Shown here: piece after piece, positions 9,743-20,044 of the stretch | Layout of the letters: every line of letters begins with the position of its first letter | Numbering within the stretch: position 1 is the first letter of the stretch | NCBI GenBank assembly: GCA_029202525.1 | Contig: CP119325.1 | Coordinates: 2,702,001-2,766,000, forward strand | DNA from: Candidatus Pseudomonas phytovorans | GTDB taxonomy: Bacteria > Pseudomonadota > Gammaproteobacteria > Pseudomonadales > Pseudomonadaceae | DNA length: 64,000 bases | Direction: 5' to 3' | Made by a program: the position numbers and the translations under genes | The notes under the pieces: generated by a model | Database searches by the model: none | The model's input: the letters and a program-made list of their open reading frames with translations, nothing else | Told to the model about the DNA's origin: nothing

Positions 9743-10113
9743 TTGCACTGATTGCCGCGGTCAGCGCGGGTGGTATTGCCGGTACCTTGTTGCGCTTTGC
9801 CACTGCCAACTGGGTAACGGCCCACTGGCCACGGCACTTCTATGCCGGTACGCTGGCGGTCAACCTGGTTGGCTGCCTGCTGATCGGCCTGCTCTACGGC
9901 TTTTTCTTGCACAAGCCGCTGGTGCCGGTCGAATTGCGCGCCGGCCTGATTGTCGGCTTTCTCGGTGGCCTGACAACCTTTTCCTCTTTCTCGCTCGATA
10001 CCGTGCGCCTGATGGAAAGCGGGCAGGTGCCCCTTGCCTTGGGCTATACCACTATCAGCGTTGTCGGCGGGCTGCTCGCAACCTGGGCCGGCCTGTCCCT
10101 GACCCGATTCTGA
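9739..10113 (+). CDS. crcB: Fluoride efflux channel CrcB (Fluc)
   Basis: A 124-residue protein with four hydrophobic helices. It has the Fluc-family signatures [10 protein letters not shown] near the N-terminus, [10 protein letters not shown] and [13 protein letters not shown], the last containing the conserved phenylalanines of the fluoride pathway. Two antiparallel subunits form a fluoride channel in the inner membrane. The start is a GTG overlapping the rarA stop (GTGA). No fluoride riboswitch can fit at this start because the gene is internal to the operon. Confidence 0.95.
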   Translation: MIALIAAVSAGGIAGTLLRFATANWVTAHWPRHFYAGTLAVNLVGCLLIGLLYGFFLHKPLVPVELRAGLIVGFLGGLTTFSSFSLDTVRLMESGQVPLALGYTTISVVGGLLATWAGLSLTRF

Positions 10114-10131
10114 ACCAACACCTACCTATAA

Positions 10132-11424
<1,293 letters not shown>

Positions 11425-12816
11425 ATGGATTACCTGCCGCTGTTCCACAAGCTGCAGGGCGGCCGCGTGCTGGTCGTCGGTGGCGGTGAGATCGCCTTGC
11501 GCAAGGCGCGCCTGCTGGCGGATGCCGGCAGCGTGCTGCGCGTGGTGGCGCCGGATGTCGACGGCCAGTTGGCTGCGTTGACCCGGGAAGGTGGCGGAGA
11601 GGTGCTGGTGCGTGGCTATCAGGCCGCCGACCTGGTCGGTTGCCGGCTGGTAATCGCGGCCACCGACGACCCTGGGCTGAACGCCCAGGTGTCGGCGGAT
11701 GCGCAGGCCCTCAGCCTGCCGGTCAACGTGGTGGATGCACCGGCCCTGTGCACGGTGATCTTCCCGGCGATTGTCGACCGCTCACCGCTGGTGATTGCGG
11801 TATCCAGTGGCGGTGATGCCCCGGTTCTGGCGCGTTTGATTCGCGCCAAACTGGAGGCGTGGATCCCGTCGGCCTATGGTGAACTTGCCGGGTTGGCTGC
11901 GCGTTTTCGGCACAAGGTCAAATCCTTGTACCCGGACGTCAACCAGCGCCGCGGCTTCTGGGAAACCGTGTTCCAAGGGCCGATTGCCGAGCGCCAGTTG
12001 GCCGGGCAGGGTGCTGAAGCCGAACGCCTGTTGCAGGCGATGGTTGAGGGTGCACCGGTGCAGCAGGGCGGTGAGGTGTACCTGGTAGGCGCGGGTCCGG
12101 GTGATCCGGATTTGCTCACCTTCCGCGCCTTGCGCCTGATGCAGCAGGCCGATGTGGTGCTGTACGACCGTTTGGTGGCGCCCGCGATTATCGAGATGTG
12201 CCGGCGTGATGCCGAGCGTATTTACGTAGGCAAGCGCCGCGCTGATCATTCCGTACCGCAGGACCAGATCAACCGCCTGCTGGTCGATCTGGCCCAGCAG
12301 GGCAAGCGTGTGCTACGCCTGAAGGGCGGCGATCCATTCATCTTCGGCCGGGGTGGCGAAGAAATCGAAGAACTGGCCGAGCATGGCATTCCGTTTCAGG
12401 TGGTGCCGGGCATTACGGCGGCCAGCGGGTGCTCTGCGTATGGCGGGATTCCACTGACTCACCGCGACTACGCCCAATCGGTGCGCTTCGTTACCGGGCA
12501 TTTGAAGGATGGCACCAGCAACCTGCCGTGGGATGACCTGGTGGCGCCGGCGCAGACCTTGGTGTTCTACATGGGGTTGGTCGGTTTGCCGACCATCTGT
12601 GCCGAGCTGATTCGCCATGGGCGTGCGGCGAGTACCCCGGCGGCATTGGTGCAGCAGGGTACTACGCGTAACCAGCGGGTGTTTACTGGCACGCTGGCAG
12701 ACTTGCCAGACTTGGTGGCACGGCATGAAGTGCATGCGCCAACCCTGGTGATTGTCGGGGAAGTGGTGCAGTTGCGCGACAAGCTGGCCTGGTTCGAAGG
12801 TTCGCAGCACAGCTGA
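11425..12816 (+). CDS. cysG: Siroheme synthase CysG (trifunctional)
   Basis: This 463-residue fusion makes siroheme for sulfite and nitrite reductases. The N-terminal half is an NAD-dependent precorrin-2 dehydrogenase/ferrochelatase with [13 protein letters not shown] at residues about 19-31 and the [14 protein letters not shown] helix. The C-terminal half, from about residue 216, is uroporphyrinogen-III C-methyltransferase with [24 protein letters not shown] and [26 protein letters not shown] motifs. It starts at the nucleotide after the serS stop, which implies coupled translation. A GC-rich hairpin follows the gene. Confidence 0.97.
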   Translation: MDYLPLFHKLQGGRVLVVGGGEIALRKARLLADAGSVLRVVAPDVDGQLAALTREGGGEVLVRGYQAADLVGCRLVIAATDDPGLNAQVSADAQALSLPVNVVDAPALCTVIFPAIVDRSPLVIAVSSGGDAPVLARLIRAKLEAWIPSAYGELAGLAARFRHKVKSLYPDVNQRRGFWETVFQGPIAERQLAGQGAEAERLLQAMVEGAPVQQGGEVYLVGAGPGDPDLLTFRALRLMQQADVVLYDRLVAPAIIEMCRRDAERIYVGKRRADHSVPQDQINRLLVDLAQQGKRVLRLKGGDPFIFGRGGEEIEELAEHGIPFQVVPGITAASGCSAYGGIPLTHRDYAQSVRFVTGHLKDGTSNLPWDDLVAPAQTLVFYMGLVGLPTICAELIRHGRAASTPAALVQQGTTRNQRVFTGTLADLPDLVARHEVHAPTLVIVGEVVQLRDKLAWFEGSQHS

Positions 12817-12820
12817 AATC

Positions 12821-12845
12821 GCCGGGGCCGCTTTGCAGCCCCGGC
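12821..12845. terminator. Hairpin after cysG (terminator-like)
   Basis: GCCGGGGC and GCCCCGGC arms surround cgctttgca, 5 nt after the cysG stop. It has no T-tract, so it may be a half REP element or mRNA-stabilising hairpin as much as a terminator. Confidence 0.5.
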
Positions 12846-12849
12846 TATC

Positions 12850-13809
12850 TCAAGCCTGCCAGATCCCTTTACCCACCAACCTCTCCCGATCATGCGGCAG
12901 ACCAAAGTCCTGCAACGGCCCTTTAGGCACGATCCCGGTCGGGTTGATGGTCTTGTGGCTCATGTAATAATGCTTCTGGATATGCTCCATATCCACGGTC
13001 CCCGCCACTCCTGGCCACTGATACAGCTCACGCAACCAGTTCGACAAATTGTGGTAATCGCTCAAGCGCCGCAGGTTGCATTTAAAGTGCCCGTGGTACA
13101 CCGCATCGAAGCGCACCAGCGTTGTAAACAGGCGTACATCGGCTTCGGTCAGGTACTCACCCGCCAGGTAGCGATTGCGGCTTAGCAGGTCTTCCAGATA
13201 ATCCAGCTCGTTGAACACATCGTCGAACGCCGCCTCGTAGGCGTCTTGCGTGGTGGCAAAGCCTGCGCGGTATACGCCGTTGTTCACCGCCGGGTAAATA
13301 CGCCCGTTCAGTGCCTCGATGGCCGGGCGCAGTGGCTCGGGATAGAGGTCTAGCGTATTGCCGGTCAGCTGGTTGAACGCGCTGTTGAAGATACGGATGA
13401 TCTCCGACGATTCGTTGTTTACGATGCGTTTCTCTTTCTTGTCCCACAGCACAGGCACAGTCACACGGCCGGTGTAATGCGGGTCATCCTGGGTATAGCG
13501 CTGGTGCATATACTGCAGGGCGTCGAGGTGGTCACCGCTGGAGCCCTGCTGCTGGTCGAAGGTCCAGCCACGGTCCTGCATCAGCCAGCTGACCACCGAC
13601 ACATCGATCAAGGGCTCAAGGCCTTTAAGGGCGCGGAGTATCAGGGTGCGGTGGGCCCATGGGCAGGCCAGCGAGACGTACAGGTGGTAACGGCCGGCTT
13701 CAGGGGCGGGGAGTTGATTGCGGCGCTGGGCGTTTTCGCGTTTGAACGTGCCGTCCTTGCCGTTTTCGTACCACTGGTCATGCCAGCGGCCGTCGATCAA
13801 AAGGCCCAT
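12850..13809 (-). CDS. Glutathione S-transferase family protein (glutathionyl-hydroquinone reductase type)
   Basis: The protein has 319 residues and belongs to the Xi-class GST / YqjG-EcmB group, which removes glutathione from glutathionyl-hydroquinones. The catalytic SLACPWAHRTLI motif carries the cysteine used by this class. The C-terminal GST domain includes NNGVYRAGFATTQ and EYLTEADVRLFTTLVRFD. The start MGLLIDG at 13809 is preceded by GAGGAGCTCACTC and was chosen over an upstream ATG at 13884. It is transcribed alone, convergent with cysG. Its likely role is in detoxifying aromatic quinone intermediates, an inference from the family. Confidence 0.9.
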   Translation of the reverse strand: MGLLIDGRWHDQWYENGKDGTFKRENAQRRNQLPAPEAGRYHLYVSLACPWAHRTLILRALKGLEPLIDVSVVSWLMQDRGWTFDQQQGSSGDHLDALQYMHQRYTQDDPHYTGRVTVPVLWDKKEKRIVNNESSEIIRIFNSAFNQLTGNTLDLYPEPLRPAIEALNGRIYPAVNNGVYRAGFATTQDAYEAAFDDVFNELDYLEDLLSRNRYLAGEYLTEADVRLFTTLVRFDAVYHGHFKCNLRRLSDYHNLSNWLRELYQWPGVAGTVDMEHIQKHYYMSHKTINPTGIVPKGPLQDFGLPHDRERLVGKGIWQA

Positions 13810-13905
13810 GAGTGAGCTCCTCGGAACAAAGTTGTTTGTCGTTGGAGCCCAGTCTAGGCCAAATCGTTCGAACAAATAGCGCAAAGATCGGGGTGGTATG
13901 ATCGG

Positions 13906-14907
13906 TTAAATCGATCTATTTCGTGCGTTCCAATAGCTTTGGGCTGTCGCAAATGCCTGCTCGCGGTCTTGCCCCAAGCCACGCAATGCCAGGGCCATGG
14001 TGGCGATGACGGCCTTCTCGCCGTAGCTGTCTTCAACCTCGCCGCGCCAGAACTCCAGCAACTGTTCGGCTTGCAGGCTGGGCGGTTTGACATGGCGGCG
14101 CTCGCTCAGCGCGGGCCACTCTTCGTCCCACGCTTCGCCTGCCGTGGTGCCGTAGAGGTGGCTGATAACATCGGGGTTGACCTCGATCTCGCCGCCATCG
14201 CCCTTGATCACCACGGCATGGTCGCCCAGCAGGCGGCTGGCCTCACGGTGCACGGCCTGGTAGCCAGGGTGGAAGATGCTTTGCAGGCCACAGCGTGCGC
14301 CCAGCGGGTTAAGCACCCGGGCCAGCGAGTGAATGGGCGAGCGCAAGCCCAGGGTGTTGCGCAGGTCGATCATGCGCTGCAACTGCGGCGCCCAGTCGTG
14401 CAGCGGGAAGAACGCCAGCTGGTGCTGGTCGAGGGCGTTGTCGACGGCGGCCCAGTCGCGGCACAGCGGTATCTGCAGCAGGTCGAGCAATTGCTCGCTG
14501 TACATGCGCCCGGCGGTGTGTGCGCCGCCGCCGTGCATCAAGATACGCACGCGATTGCCGGCCAGGCACTTGGCCGCCAGCAGGTACCAGGGCAGGTGAC
14601 GCTTCTTGCCAGCGTAAGTAGGCCAGTCCAGGTCCACCGCGATGCTCGGCGCCTGCAGGTGGGCGCGCAGGGCCTCGGTGAAGCCGGCCAGCTCTTCGGC
14701 GCTTTCTTCCTTGTGGCGCAGCAGCATCAGGAAGGCACCCAGCTGGGTGTCTTCGACCTTGCCTTCGAGCAGCAGGGTCATCGCGGCCCGCGCTTCTTCG
14801 CGGGTCAGGCCGCGCGCGCCGCGCTTGCCTTTGCCGAGAATGCGCACGAATTCGGCGAACGGGTGTTCGGCCGGTGTTTCCAGGGTGAGCGGGCGTGGTT
14901 CAGTCAT
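13906..14907 (-). CDS. ybiB: Glycosyl transferase family protein YbiB (TrpD2-like DNA-binding protein)
   Basis: A 333-residue protein with the anthranilate phosphoribosyltransferase fold: an N-terminal helical domain (LTREEARAAMTLLLEGKVEDTQ) and an alpha/beta domain containing KGDGGEIEVNPD. YbiB of E. coli lacks TrpD activity and binds DNA and RNA; it is LexA-regulated there. Here it overlaps tusE by 4 nt and is the last gene of tusDCBE-ybiB. That coupling to tRNA thiolation genes is conserved in pseudomonads but its purpose is unknown to me. Confidence 0.85.
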   Translation of the reverse strand: MTEPRPLTLETPAEHPFAEFVRILGKGKRGARGLTREEARAAMTLLLEGKVEDTQLGAFLMLLRHKEESAEELAGFTEALRAHLQAPSIAVDLDWPTYAGKKRHLPWYLLAAKCLAGNRVRILMHGGGAHTAGRMYSEQLLDLLQIPLCRDWAAVDNALDQHQLAFFPLHDWAPQLQRMIDLRNTLGLRSPIHSLARVLNPLGARCGLQSIFHPGYQAVHREASRLLGDHAVVIKGDGGEIEVNPDVISHLYGTTAGEAWDEEWPALSERRHVKPPSLQAEQLLEFWRGEVEDSYGEKAVIATMALALRGLGQDREQAFATAQSYWNARNRSI

Positions 14908-15239
14908 ATGCAGTTAGTCGGCTTGGGCAGGCCCGCCAGCTTGGCGGCGAGTTTGGCGGGAGTGCCATTGAACAGGCGGTTCAGGTGCGGGCTGTTGCCC
15001 TTTTCAGGGCCCAGCTTCAGGGCTGTGTACTTGATCAGCGGGCGCGTGGCCGGAGACAGTTGGTACTCCTGGTAGAACTGGCGCAGCAGTTCGAGGATTT
15101 CCCAATGGTCCGCAGTCAGCGCAATGCCCTCGCGCTCGGCCAAAGCCTCGGCGGCGGCATGGGACCAGTCTTGCAGGTCGACCAGGAAGCCGTCCTTGTC
15201 CAGTGCGATGGCCTGATCGCTCACGTTAAGCGTATTCAT
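14904..15239 (-). CDS. tusE: Sulfur relay protein TusE (DsrC family)
   Basis: A 111-residue DsrC/TusE protein with the family's C-terminal arm: the conserved cysteine is the penultimate residue (PTNCI). TusE accepts persulfide from TusBCD and passes it to MnmA for 2-thiouridine formation in tRNA. The core segment DWSHAAAEALAEREGIALTADHWEIL is characteristic. The ATG at 15239 overlaps the tusB stop (ATGA), and ybiB overlaps its own stop, so the chain is tightly coupled. Confidence 0.95.
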   Translation of the reverse strand: MNTLNVSDQAIALDKDGFLVDLQDWSHAAAEALAEREGIALTADHWEILELLRQFYQEYQLSPATRPLIKYTALKLGPEKGNSPHLNRLFNGTPAKLAAKLAGLPKPTNCI

Positions 15240-15532
15240 AGCCAGCTGTTGACCTTGTCGTAATGCAGCGACAGTTCGACGAACCCGGCGTAGTCCACGG
15301 CCTTGGCCAGATCGTTGCCGACTGCGCGGGCCTGTACGTCTTCGTCCAGCGCGAACAGCCGCTGGGCCAGGCCGGCCGCTTGTAGCAGGCGGTGCGGCTC
15401 GCTGCCGCTGCGCAGGGCATACACTGCATCGCCGCACAGCAGCACGGCGTCGTCGGCACCCAGCAGGCGCAGGCAGCTAGCCAAGCGCTCGTCGCCGAAC
15501 GGGGAGTGGGCAATTACATGCAGGGTCGTCAT
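15236..15532 (-). CDS. tusB: Sulfurtransferase complex subunit TusB (DsrH family)
   Basis: A 98-residue protein starting MTTLHVIAHSPF, with the DsrH/TusB pattern LLCGDAVYAL and the C-terminal NSWL. It is the smallest subunit of the heterohexameric TusBCD sulfur relay in the cytoplasm. Its start codon shares one base with the tusC stop, and its stop overlaps the tusE start by 4 nt. Confidence 0.92.
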   Translation of the reverse strand: MTTLHVIAHSPFGDERLASCLRLLGADDAVLLCGDAVYALRSGSEPHRLLQAAGLAQRLFALDEDVQARAVGNDLAKAVDYAGFVELSLHYDKVNSWL

Positions 15533-15891
15533 CAGAGCGTTACCACCTGGTCGAAACGGGCGATCAGCGCGGCAAGGGCTGCGTCATCGAGCACTTGCAC
15601 CGGCAGCGCCAGGGCATTGGCTGCCATACCGCGCCGGGTGAGGCTGTAGCTACAGGCGAACAGGTCCTCGACGCCGAACATCGGCAGCGCCTGCAGGTTG
15701 GCGGCCAGGTTCTTCTGCTGCACGGCGGTGGGTTGCTGGTCTGGGGCGAGTTGGAACACGCCATCGTCCAGGAACAGCATGCCCAGGGGCAGGTCGAAGG
15801 CGCCGCCGGCCAAGGCGATGTCCAGTGCCTCGCGAGCCGATGGCCCGTTCCACGGTGCCTGGCGGCTGATGATCAACATGGATTTGGCCAT
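15532..15891 (-). CDS. tusC: Sulfurtransferase complex subunit TusC (DsrF family)
   Basis: A 119-residue DsrE/F-fold protein. The segments APWNGPSAREALDIALAGGAFD and GMLFLDDGVFQL are typical of TusC. It is part of the TusBCD complex that relays persulfide from TusA to TusE for tRNA 2-thiolation. It starts 2 nt after the tusD stop and abuts tusB. Confidence 0.94.
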   Translation of the reverse strand: MAKSMLIISRQAPWNGPSAREALDIALAGGAFDLPLGMLFLDDGVFQLAPDQQPTAVQQKNLAANLQALPMFGVEDLFACSYSLTRRGMAANALALPVQVLDDAALAALIARFDQVVTL

Positions 15892-15893
15892 AG

Positions 15894-16286
15894 TCAGTCG
15901 CCTCCGAAGCTCACAAGGCGATCGGCAACTTGCGCGGCCTCATGCAGTTGGCCCAGGCCGGACAGCTCCCAGGGTTTGGGTAGGTTCACAGCCTGGCGCT
16001 GGTAACGGTTGGCCTCAGCGTCGTCGAGTACCCCGCGACGAAGGGCGGCGGCAATGCACACCACGGCGTCCAGTTGGTGGGTCTCGATAAAGGAACGCCA
16101 CTCGCGAGCCACGTCCACTTCATCCTGGGGCGCGACCACGTTGGCCGAGGCACTGTGCACCCCGTCCTGATAGAAGAACAGCCGGGCAATCTCATGCCCG
16201 CCAGCCAGCACCGCCTCGGCATAGCGCAAGGCGCGCCGCGAGGAGGGCGCATGGGCCGGGGAGAACACCGCGATAGCGAATTTCAT
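15894..16286 (-). CDS. tusD: Sulfurtransferase complex subunit TusD (DsrE family)
   Basis: This 130-residue DsrE-fold subunit carries the persulfide-bearing cysteine at residue 77 (AVVCIAAALRRG), equivalent to the catalytic Cys78 of E. coli TusD. It begins MKFAIAVFSPAHAPSS. It is the first gene of tusDCBE-ybiB. The ATG at 16286 was chosen because it gives the standard beta-strand start, although its ribosome-binding sequence is weak; the open frame continues upstream through terminator and REP DNA and is not coding there. Confidence 0.94.
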   Translation of the reverse strand: MKFAIAVFSPAHAPSSRRALRYAEAVLAGGHEIARLFFYQDGVHSASANVVAPQDEVDVAREWRSFIETHQLDAVVCIAAALRRGVLDDAEANRYQRQAVNLPKPWELSGLGQLHEAAQVADRLVSFGGD

Positions 16287-16323
16287 GGATAACTCATGCA
16301 AAGGAATGCTGCCATGATAAAGC

Positions 16324-16366
16324 AAAAAAGCCCGCGCCCGCTTGTGCATGGCGGGGCGGGCTTTTT
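16324..16366 (-). terminator. Intrinsic terminator after the NCS2 permease
   Basis: AAAAAGCCCGC and GCGGGCTTTTT arms form a stem. Read leftward it ends the NCS2 permease transcript before tusD. Confidence 0.75.
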
Positions 16367-16375
16367 GCGCCATCC

Positions 16376-16422
16376 CTGTAGGAGCTGGCTTGCCTGCGAT
16401 GGGCTGCAAAGCAGCCCCATGG
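16376..16422. repeat. REP element (P. putida type)
   Basis: The sequence from tgtaggagctggcttgcc through gggctgcaaagcagcccc matches the GGAGCTGGC...GGGCTGC/GCAGCCC form of extragenic palindromes in P. putida. A related copy in the opposite orientation lies at 28845-28892. Confidence 0.8.
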
Positions 16423-16444
16423 CCCTATCAGAAGGAAACAGAAC

Positions 16445-17824
16445 TCAAGCCTGTTCCTTGCTATCCGGCAAAAACCAATTCAACACCAAGGCACAGATAC
16501 CGCCCGTGGCTACACCCGATTCCAGCACATTGCGGATCGCCGCCGGCATGTGCGCCAGGAATTCCGGCACCTGCGCAACACCCAGGCCCAACGCCAACGA
16601 CACGGCAATGATCAACAGCGCACGGCGGTCCAGCCGGGTGCTGGCCAGAATATTGATACCCGAAGCTGCAACTGCACCGAACATCACCATGGCCGCGCCA
16701 CCCAGCACCGGTTCCGGCACTGCCTGGATCACCCCGGCAACGCTAGGGAACAACCCCAGCACCACCAGCATCACGGCAATCCAGATACCGATATGGCGGC
16801 TGGCGATACCGGTCAGCTGAATCACACCGTTGTTCTGGGCAAAGATCGAGCTTGGGAAGGTGTTGAACAACCCGGCCAGCAGCGAGTTGGCGCCGTTGAC
16901 CAGCACGCCACCCTTGATGCGTTGCATCCACACCGGCCCTTCAACCGGCTGGCGCGACACCTTGCTGGTGGCGGTGACGTCACCGATGGCTTCCAGTGAA
17001 GTCACCAGGTAAATCACCAGCATCGGAATGAACAGCGCCCACGAGAAGCCCAGGCCGAAGTGCAGCGGGGTAGGCACCTGGAACAGCGCAGCCTCGTGCA
17101 TGCCGGTGAAATCCAGGCGGCCCAGGTAGCCGGCCAGCGCATAGCCAACGGCCAGGGCGATTACGATGGCGCAACTGCGCATCCACACCACCGGGACGCG
17201 GTTGAGGATCACGATGATCGCCAGCACCGCGCCCGACAGCAGCAGGTTTTCGCCATTGGCGAAGGTGCCATTGGCCATGGCGCCGAAACCGCCACCCATG
17301 CTGATCAGGCCGACCTTGATCAGGGTCAGGCCGATCATCAGCACTACGATACCGGTCACCAGCGGGGTGATCAGGCGTTTGACGAACGGCAGAATGCGCG
17401 ACACGCCCATCTCTACGAACGAGCCCGCGATCACCACGCCGAAGATGGCCGCCATCACACCTTCAACCGGCGTGCCCTGCTTGACCATCAGCGCACCGCC
17501 CGCAATCAGCGGGCCGACGAAGTTGAAGCTGGTGCCCTGAACGATCAGCAGCCCGGCGCCGAATGGCCCGAAGCGCTTGCACTGGACGAAGGTGGCGATA
17601 CCCGAAATCACCAGCGACATGGAAACGATCAGGTTGGTATCCCGCGCAGAAACGCCCAGAGCCTGGCAGATCAGCAGGCCAGGGGTGACAATCGGCACGA
17701 TGATCGCAAGCAGGTGCTGCAGGGCTGCCAGCAGGCCGATCAACAGCCGTGGCTTGTCCTCAAGGCCAAGCACCAGTTCATTGGCAGGCGCCGCTGCGCC
17801 TGGGCTGTGTTCGTGTGAGCTCAT
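16445..17824 (-). CDS. NCS2 family nucleobase:cation symporter (xanthine/urate type)
   Basis: A 459-residue inner-membrane transporter with about 14 hydrophobic segments. The NCS2 signature region is present (LEAIGDVTATSKV and NTFPSSIFAQNNGVIQLTG), as is the N-terminal LQHLLAI motif. Members carry xanthine, uric acid or uracil with protons. The length and the TFPSSIFAQNNGVI segment point to the purine (UacT/XanQ) side, but the substrate cannot be read with certainty. Start at 17824 has a GGGGCAG ribosome-binding sequence; an ATG 36 nt further upstream is possible. No catabolic partner adjoins it. Confidence 0.88.
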   Translation of the reverse strand: MSSHEHSPGAAAPANELVLGLEDKPRLLIGLLAALQHLLAIIVPIVTPGLLICQALGVSARDTNLIVSMSLVISGIATFVQCKRFGPFGAGLLIVQGTSFNFVGPLIAGGALMVKQGTPVEGVMAAIFGVVIAGSFVEMGVSRILPFVKRLITPLVTGIVVLMIGLTLIKVGLISMGGGFGAMANGTFANGENLLLSGAVLAIIVILNRVPVVWMRSCAIVIALAVGYALAGYLGRLDFTGMHEAALFQVPTPLHFGLGFSWALFIPMLVIYLVTSLEAIGDVTATSKVSRQPVEGPVWMQRIKGGVLVNGANSLLAGLFNTFPSSIFAQNNGVIQLTGIASRHIGIWIAVMLVVLGLFPSVAGVIQAVPEPVLGGAAMVMFGAVAASGINILASTRLDRRALLIIAVSLALGLGVAQVPEFLAHMPAAIRNVLESGVATGGICALVLNWFLPDSKEQA

Positions 17825-17962
17825 TGCTGAAAGCTGCCCCAGAAGAAAAAAGGAGCGCATTCTACGGGCTGATGACGGATTACGGTAGGAAAAAGCACGA
17901 TAGCGGCATGATCGGCGGGTATGCATCCAATAAGCTGACTTTTAAGTCAGTCCTGCGGGTGC

Positions 17963-17988
17963 AAAAAAGCCCGCCGAAGCGGGCTTTC
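17963..17988 (-). terminator. Intrinsic terminator after the BI-1 family gene
   Basis: AAAAAAGCCCGC-cgaa-GCGGGCTTT is a compact stem-loop that reads as a terminator leftward, 16 nt after the stop at 18004. Confidence 0.85.
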
Positions 17989-18003
17989 TCATACACCAAT
18001 CAA

Positions 18004-18675
18004 TCAGTCATCACGACCCATGATGCCAAACAGCTGCAGCAGGCTGACAAACAGGTTGTAAATCGACACATACAGGCTGATGGTCGCCATGATGTAGTTA
18101 CGCTCGCCACCCTGAATGATCGCGCTGGTCTGGAACAGGATGCACACCGACGAGAACAGCACGAAGCCAGCGCTGATCGCCAGTTGCAGGCCGCTGATCT
18201 GGAAGAAGAAGCTGGCCACTACCGCGCCCAGCAGAACAAAGAAGCCTGCAGTGATGAAGCCACTGAGGAAGCTCATGTCCTTGCGGGTAATCAGCACGTA
18301 AGCCGACAGACCACCAAAGACCAGCGCAGTCATGGCAAACGCCGAGCTGACCACTTCAGCGCCACCGGCCATGCCCAGATAACGGTTGAGGATCGGGCCG
18401 AGGATGAAGCCCATGAAGCCGGTAAGGGCGAAGGTGGACACCAGGCCCCACGCCGAATCACGCAGTTTGTTGGTAAGGAAGAACAGCCCGTAGAAGCCGA
18501 TCAGCACCACGAACACGTTCGGGTAGCCGACGTGCATCTGCTGGGCCACAAAGGCCATGACGCCGCTGAAGGCGAGGGTAAGCGCCAGCAGGCTGTACGT
18601 GTTGCGCAGGACCTTGCTGATCTCCTGCTGCTCGACCTGCTGGCCGTGGTGTACGGCATAATCCTGTTCGCGCAT
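18004..18675 (-). CDS. Bax inhibitor-1 / YccA family membrane protein
   Basis: This 223-residue protein has seven predicted membrane helices and the UPF0005/BI-1 features, including LRNTYSLLALTLAFSG in helix 1, SSAFAMTALVFGGLSAYVL, and ETSVSLY-like ATISLYVSIYNLFVSLLQLFG near the end. The E. coli homologue YccA restrains FtsH; bacterial BI-1 proteins can conduct calcium. It starts at the ATG preceded by AAGGAGTGTCGCC. It is monocistronic and diverges from tRNA-Ser. Confidence 0.93.
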   Translation of the reverse strand: MREQDYAVHHGQQVEQQEISKVLRNTYSLLALTLAFSGVMAFVAQQMHVGYPNVFVVLIGFYGLFFLTNKLRDSAWGLVSTFALTGFMGFILGPILNRYLGMAGGAEVVSSAFAMTALVFGGLSAYVLITRKDMSFLSGFITAGFFVLLGAVVASFFFQISGLQLAISAGFVLFSSVCILFQTSAIIQGGERNYIMATISLYVSIYNLFVSLLQLFGIMGRDD

Positions 18676-18762
18676 GGCGACACTCCTTGGTAAAACCTGT
18701 GGTTTCGAACGTTCAGATGCTAGGAGTCTATCAGAGCTCCTGCAACCCGCGACACAGAGAGT

Positions 18763-18790
18763 TTGACAGCGTGTTTCATTACGGTATTAT
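18763..18790 (+). promoter_or_regulatory. Sigma-70 promoter of tRNA-Ser
   Basis: TTGACA (18763-18768), a 16-nt spacer and TATTAT (18785-18790) lie just upstream of the tRNA at 18810, placing the start of transcription about 12 nt before the mature 5' end. Confidence 0.85.
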
Positions 18791-18809
18791 GGCGACCGCA
18801 AAACGAGCT

Positions 18810-18897
18810 GGAAGCGTGGCCGAGTGGTTTAAGGCAACGGTCTTGAAAACCGTCGATGGGCAACTATCCTAGAGTTCGAATCTCTACGCTTCCGCCA
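18810..18897 (+). tRNA. tRNA-Ser (anticodon UGA)
   Basis: An 88-nt class II tRNA. Acceptor arms GGAAGCG and CGCTTCC pair, the anticodon loop CTTGAAA sits between ACGGT and ACCGT with anticodon TGA at 18844-18846, a long variable arm follows, the T-loop reads GTTCGAATC, and CCA is encoded. It decodes UCN codons. A sigma-70 promoter precedes it and a terminator follows. Confidence 0.97.
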
Positions 18898-18908
18898 TTA
18901 TTTTCATT

Positions 18909-18935
18909 AAAGCCCTGATTTATCGGGGCTTTTTT
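18909..18935 (+). terminator. Intrinsic terminator after tRNA-Ser
   Basis: AAGCCC, a short loop, GGGGCTT and a run of six T residues start 12 nt after the tRNA. Confidence 0.85.
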
Positions 18936-19008
18936 GTGTCTTGGATTTTTCAGCCCATCTTTTTGGTCCATGGCTTTCCATGGCCGATCCTCAAGCAGAT
19001 CTCGGCAG

Positions 19009-19350
19009 CTATTTTTCAACCTTTTCGATCCTGCCGCCGCACGCTACATATTTTTCTTTGTACCCAGAGCGGCAGTAATTGGCGACCTTGGCGGGGGGCG
19101 GTGGCGGTGGGCAAGCATTGGGCATGTTAAGCGTGTTGAAGTGCTCGCATTGCTGCGTCGAACGCGCCATGGTCTCGTGAAGAGAGTCGAAACCATCCTG
19201 CTGCGCTTTGACTTCGGATTCGCACGCATTCACTCGTGCTTGTAGCTTGTGCAGGCAGTCCAGGCCTTCGGGCGTCTGCGGGGCGATGTATCGGTATTGC
19301 GTGCAGCCAGCCAGCAGCACAGCTATCGACAGGGTGGCCAATCGGATCAT
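19009..19350 (-). CDS. Small putative lipoprotein
   Basis: This 113-residue protein has a lipoprotein signal peptide ending in the lipobox LLAGC (cysteine near residue 16). The mature part is largely helical (HKLQARVNACESEVKAQQDG), contains several cysteines, and has a six-proline run (CPPPPPP) near the C-terminus. I do not recognise a family. It should be anchored in the inner or outer membrane. The ATG at 19350 is preceded by an in-frame TTG. Its neighbours, tRNA-Ser and an orphan gene, give no functional hint. Confidence 0.75.
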   Translation of the reverse strand: MIRLATLSIAVLLAGCTQYRYIAPQTPEGLDCLHKLQARVNACESEVKAQQDGFDSLHETMARSTQQCEHFNTLNMPNACPPPPPPAKVANYCRSGYKEKYVACGGRIEKVEK

Positions 19351-19506
19351 CAATGTCGCGGCTCCATCCAGTTTGAGCGTGACGGTTTCGACTACGGAAG
19401 GTGATATCGGTTCATTGGGCGGCTCGTCGCTTGAGCTTGGAGTCCGTTTTCTGCCGTCCCTCTGGCAGAATGCTGAACAACCATTTTTTGCCGAAGGAAG
19501 CCATCC

Positions 19507-19803
19507 ATGCCCACAGCGTCGGAGTTGACGTCATTGGCCCATCGCGCGCACGAGGATCTCAAATCCTGGTCGAGCTTCGTGGCGCTGACTGAGTTTGTCT
19601 GGCAAGACTCAGGCGTGGTCTCAAATGCTCGTCGGTGGCAGGCGATCTGGTTTGAGATGGAAATCGTCAACGCACTTGCATTAGCTGAGTGGGAGGAACA
19701 AGGGTTCCCTTGTGACTGGCTCAACCGGTGGCGCGAAGAGTACCAATCCGACGCACAGACGTTACTGTCGAAGCTTTTTTGTCTGATCGTGAGGCAAGAA
19801 TAG
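19507..19803 (+). CDS. Hypothetical protein, 98 aa
   Basis: This 98-residue acidic protein is rich in Trp and Glu (WQDSG, RRWQAIWFEMEIVNALALAEWEEQG, WLNRWREEY) and looks like a small helical cytoplasmic protein. The ATG is preceded by AAGGAAGCCATCC, a good ribosome-binding sequence, and codon usage looks natural though the GC content is lower than in flanking housekeeping genes. No family is recognised. It lies alone between a lipoprotein and a toxin-antitoxin pair. Confidence 0.6.
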   Translation: MPTASELTSLAHRAHEDLKSWSSFVALTEFVWQDSGVVSNARRWQAIWFEMEIVNALALAEWEEQGFPCDWLNRWREEYQSDAQTLLSKLFCLIVRQE

Positions 19804-20044
19804 TAAGAACAGTGCTGGCGAAGAAGTACCCGTGTGGTGGAGAAGTGCACGACAGGCGGTGTTTGCCGATCGCCAGCTTGAGTGGGTGCATGCAGTCGCC
19901 GCTGAACATTGAAGATGGGTTGCACTGTGTATTATTTTACGTAAAATAGATCGTGTAACAGTGCGGGTGATTAGGGCTGCATCTCATCTACCCGTGTACA
20001 CTATGGAGAAATGCAGCTTTTTCAGTCCATGACGGAGTATCCCA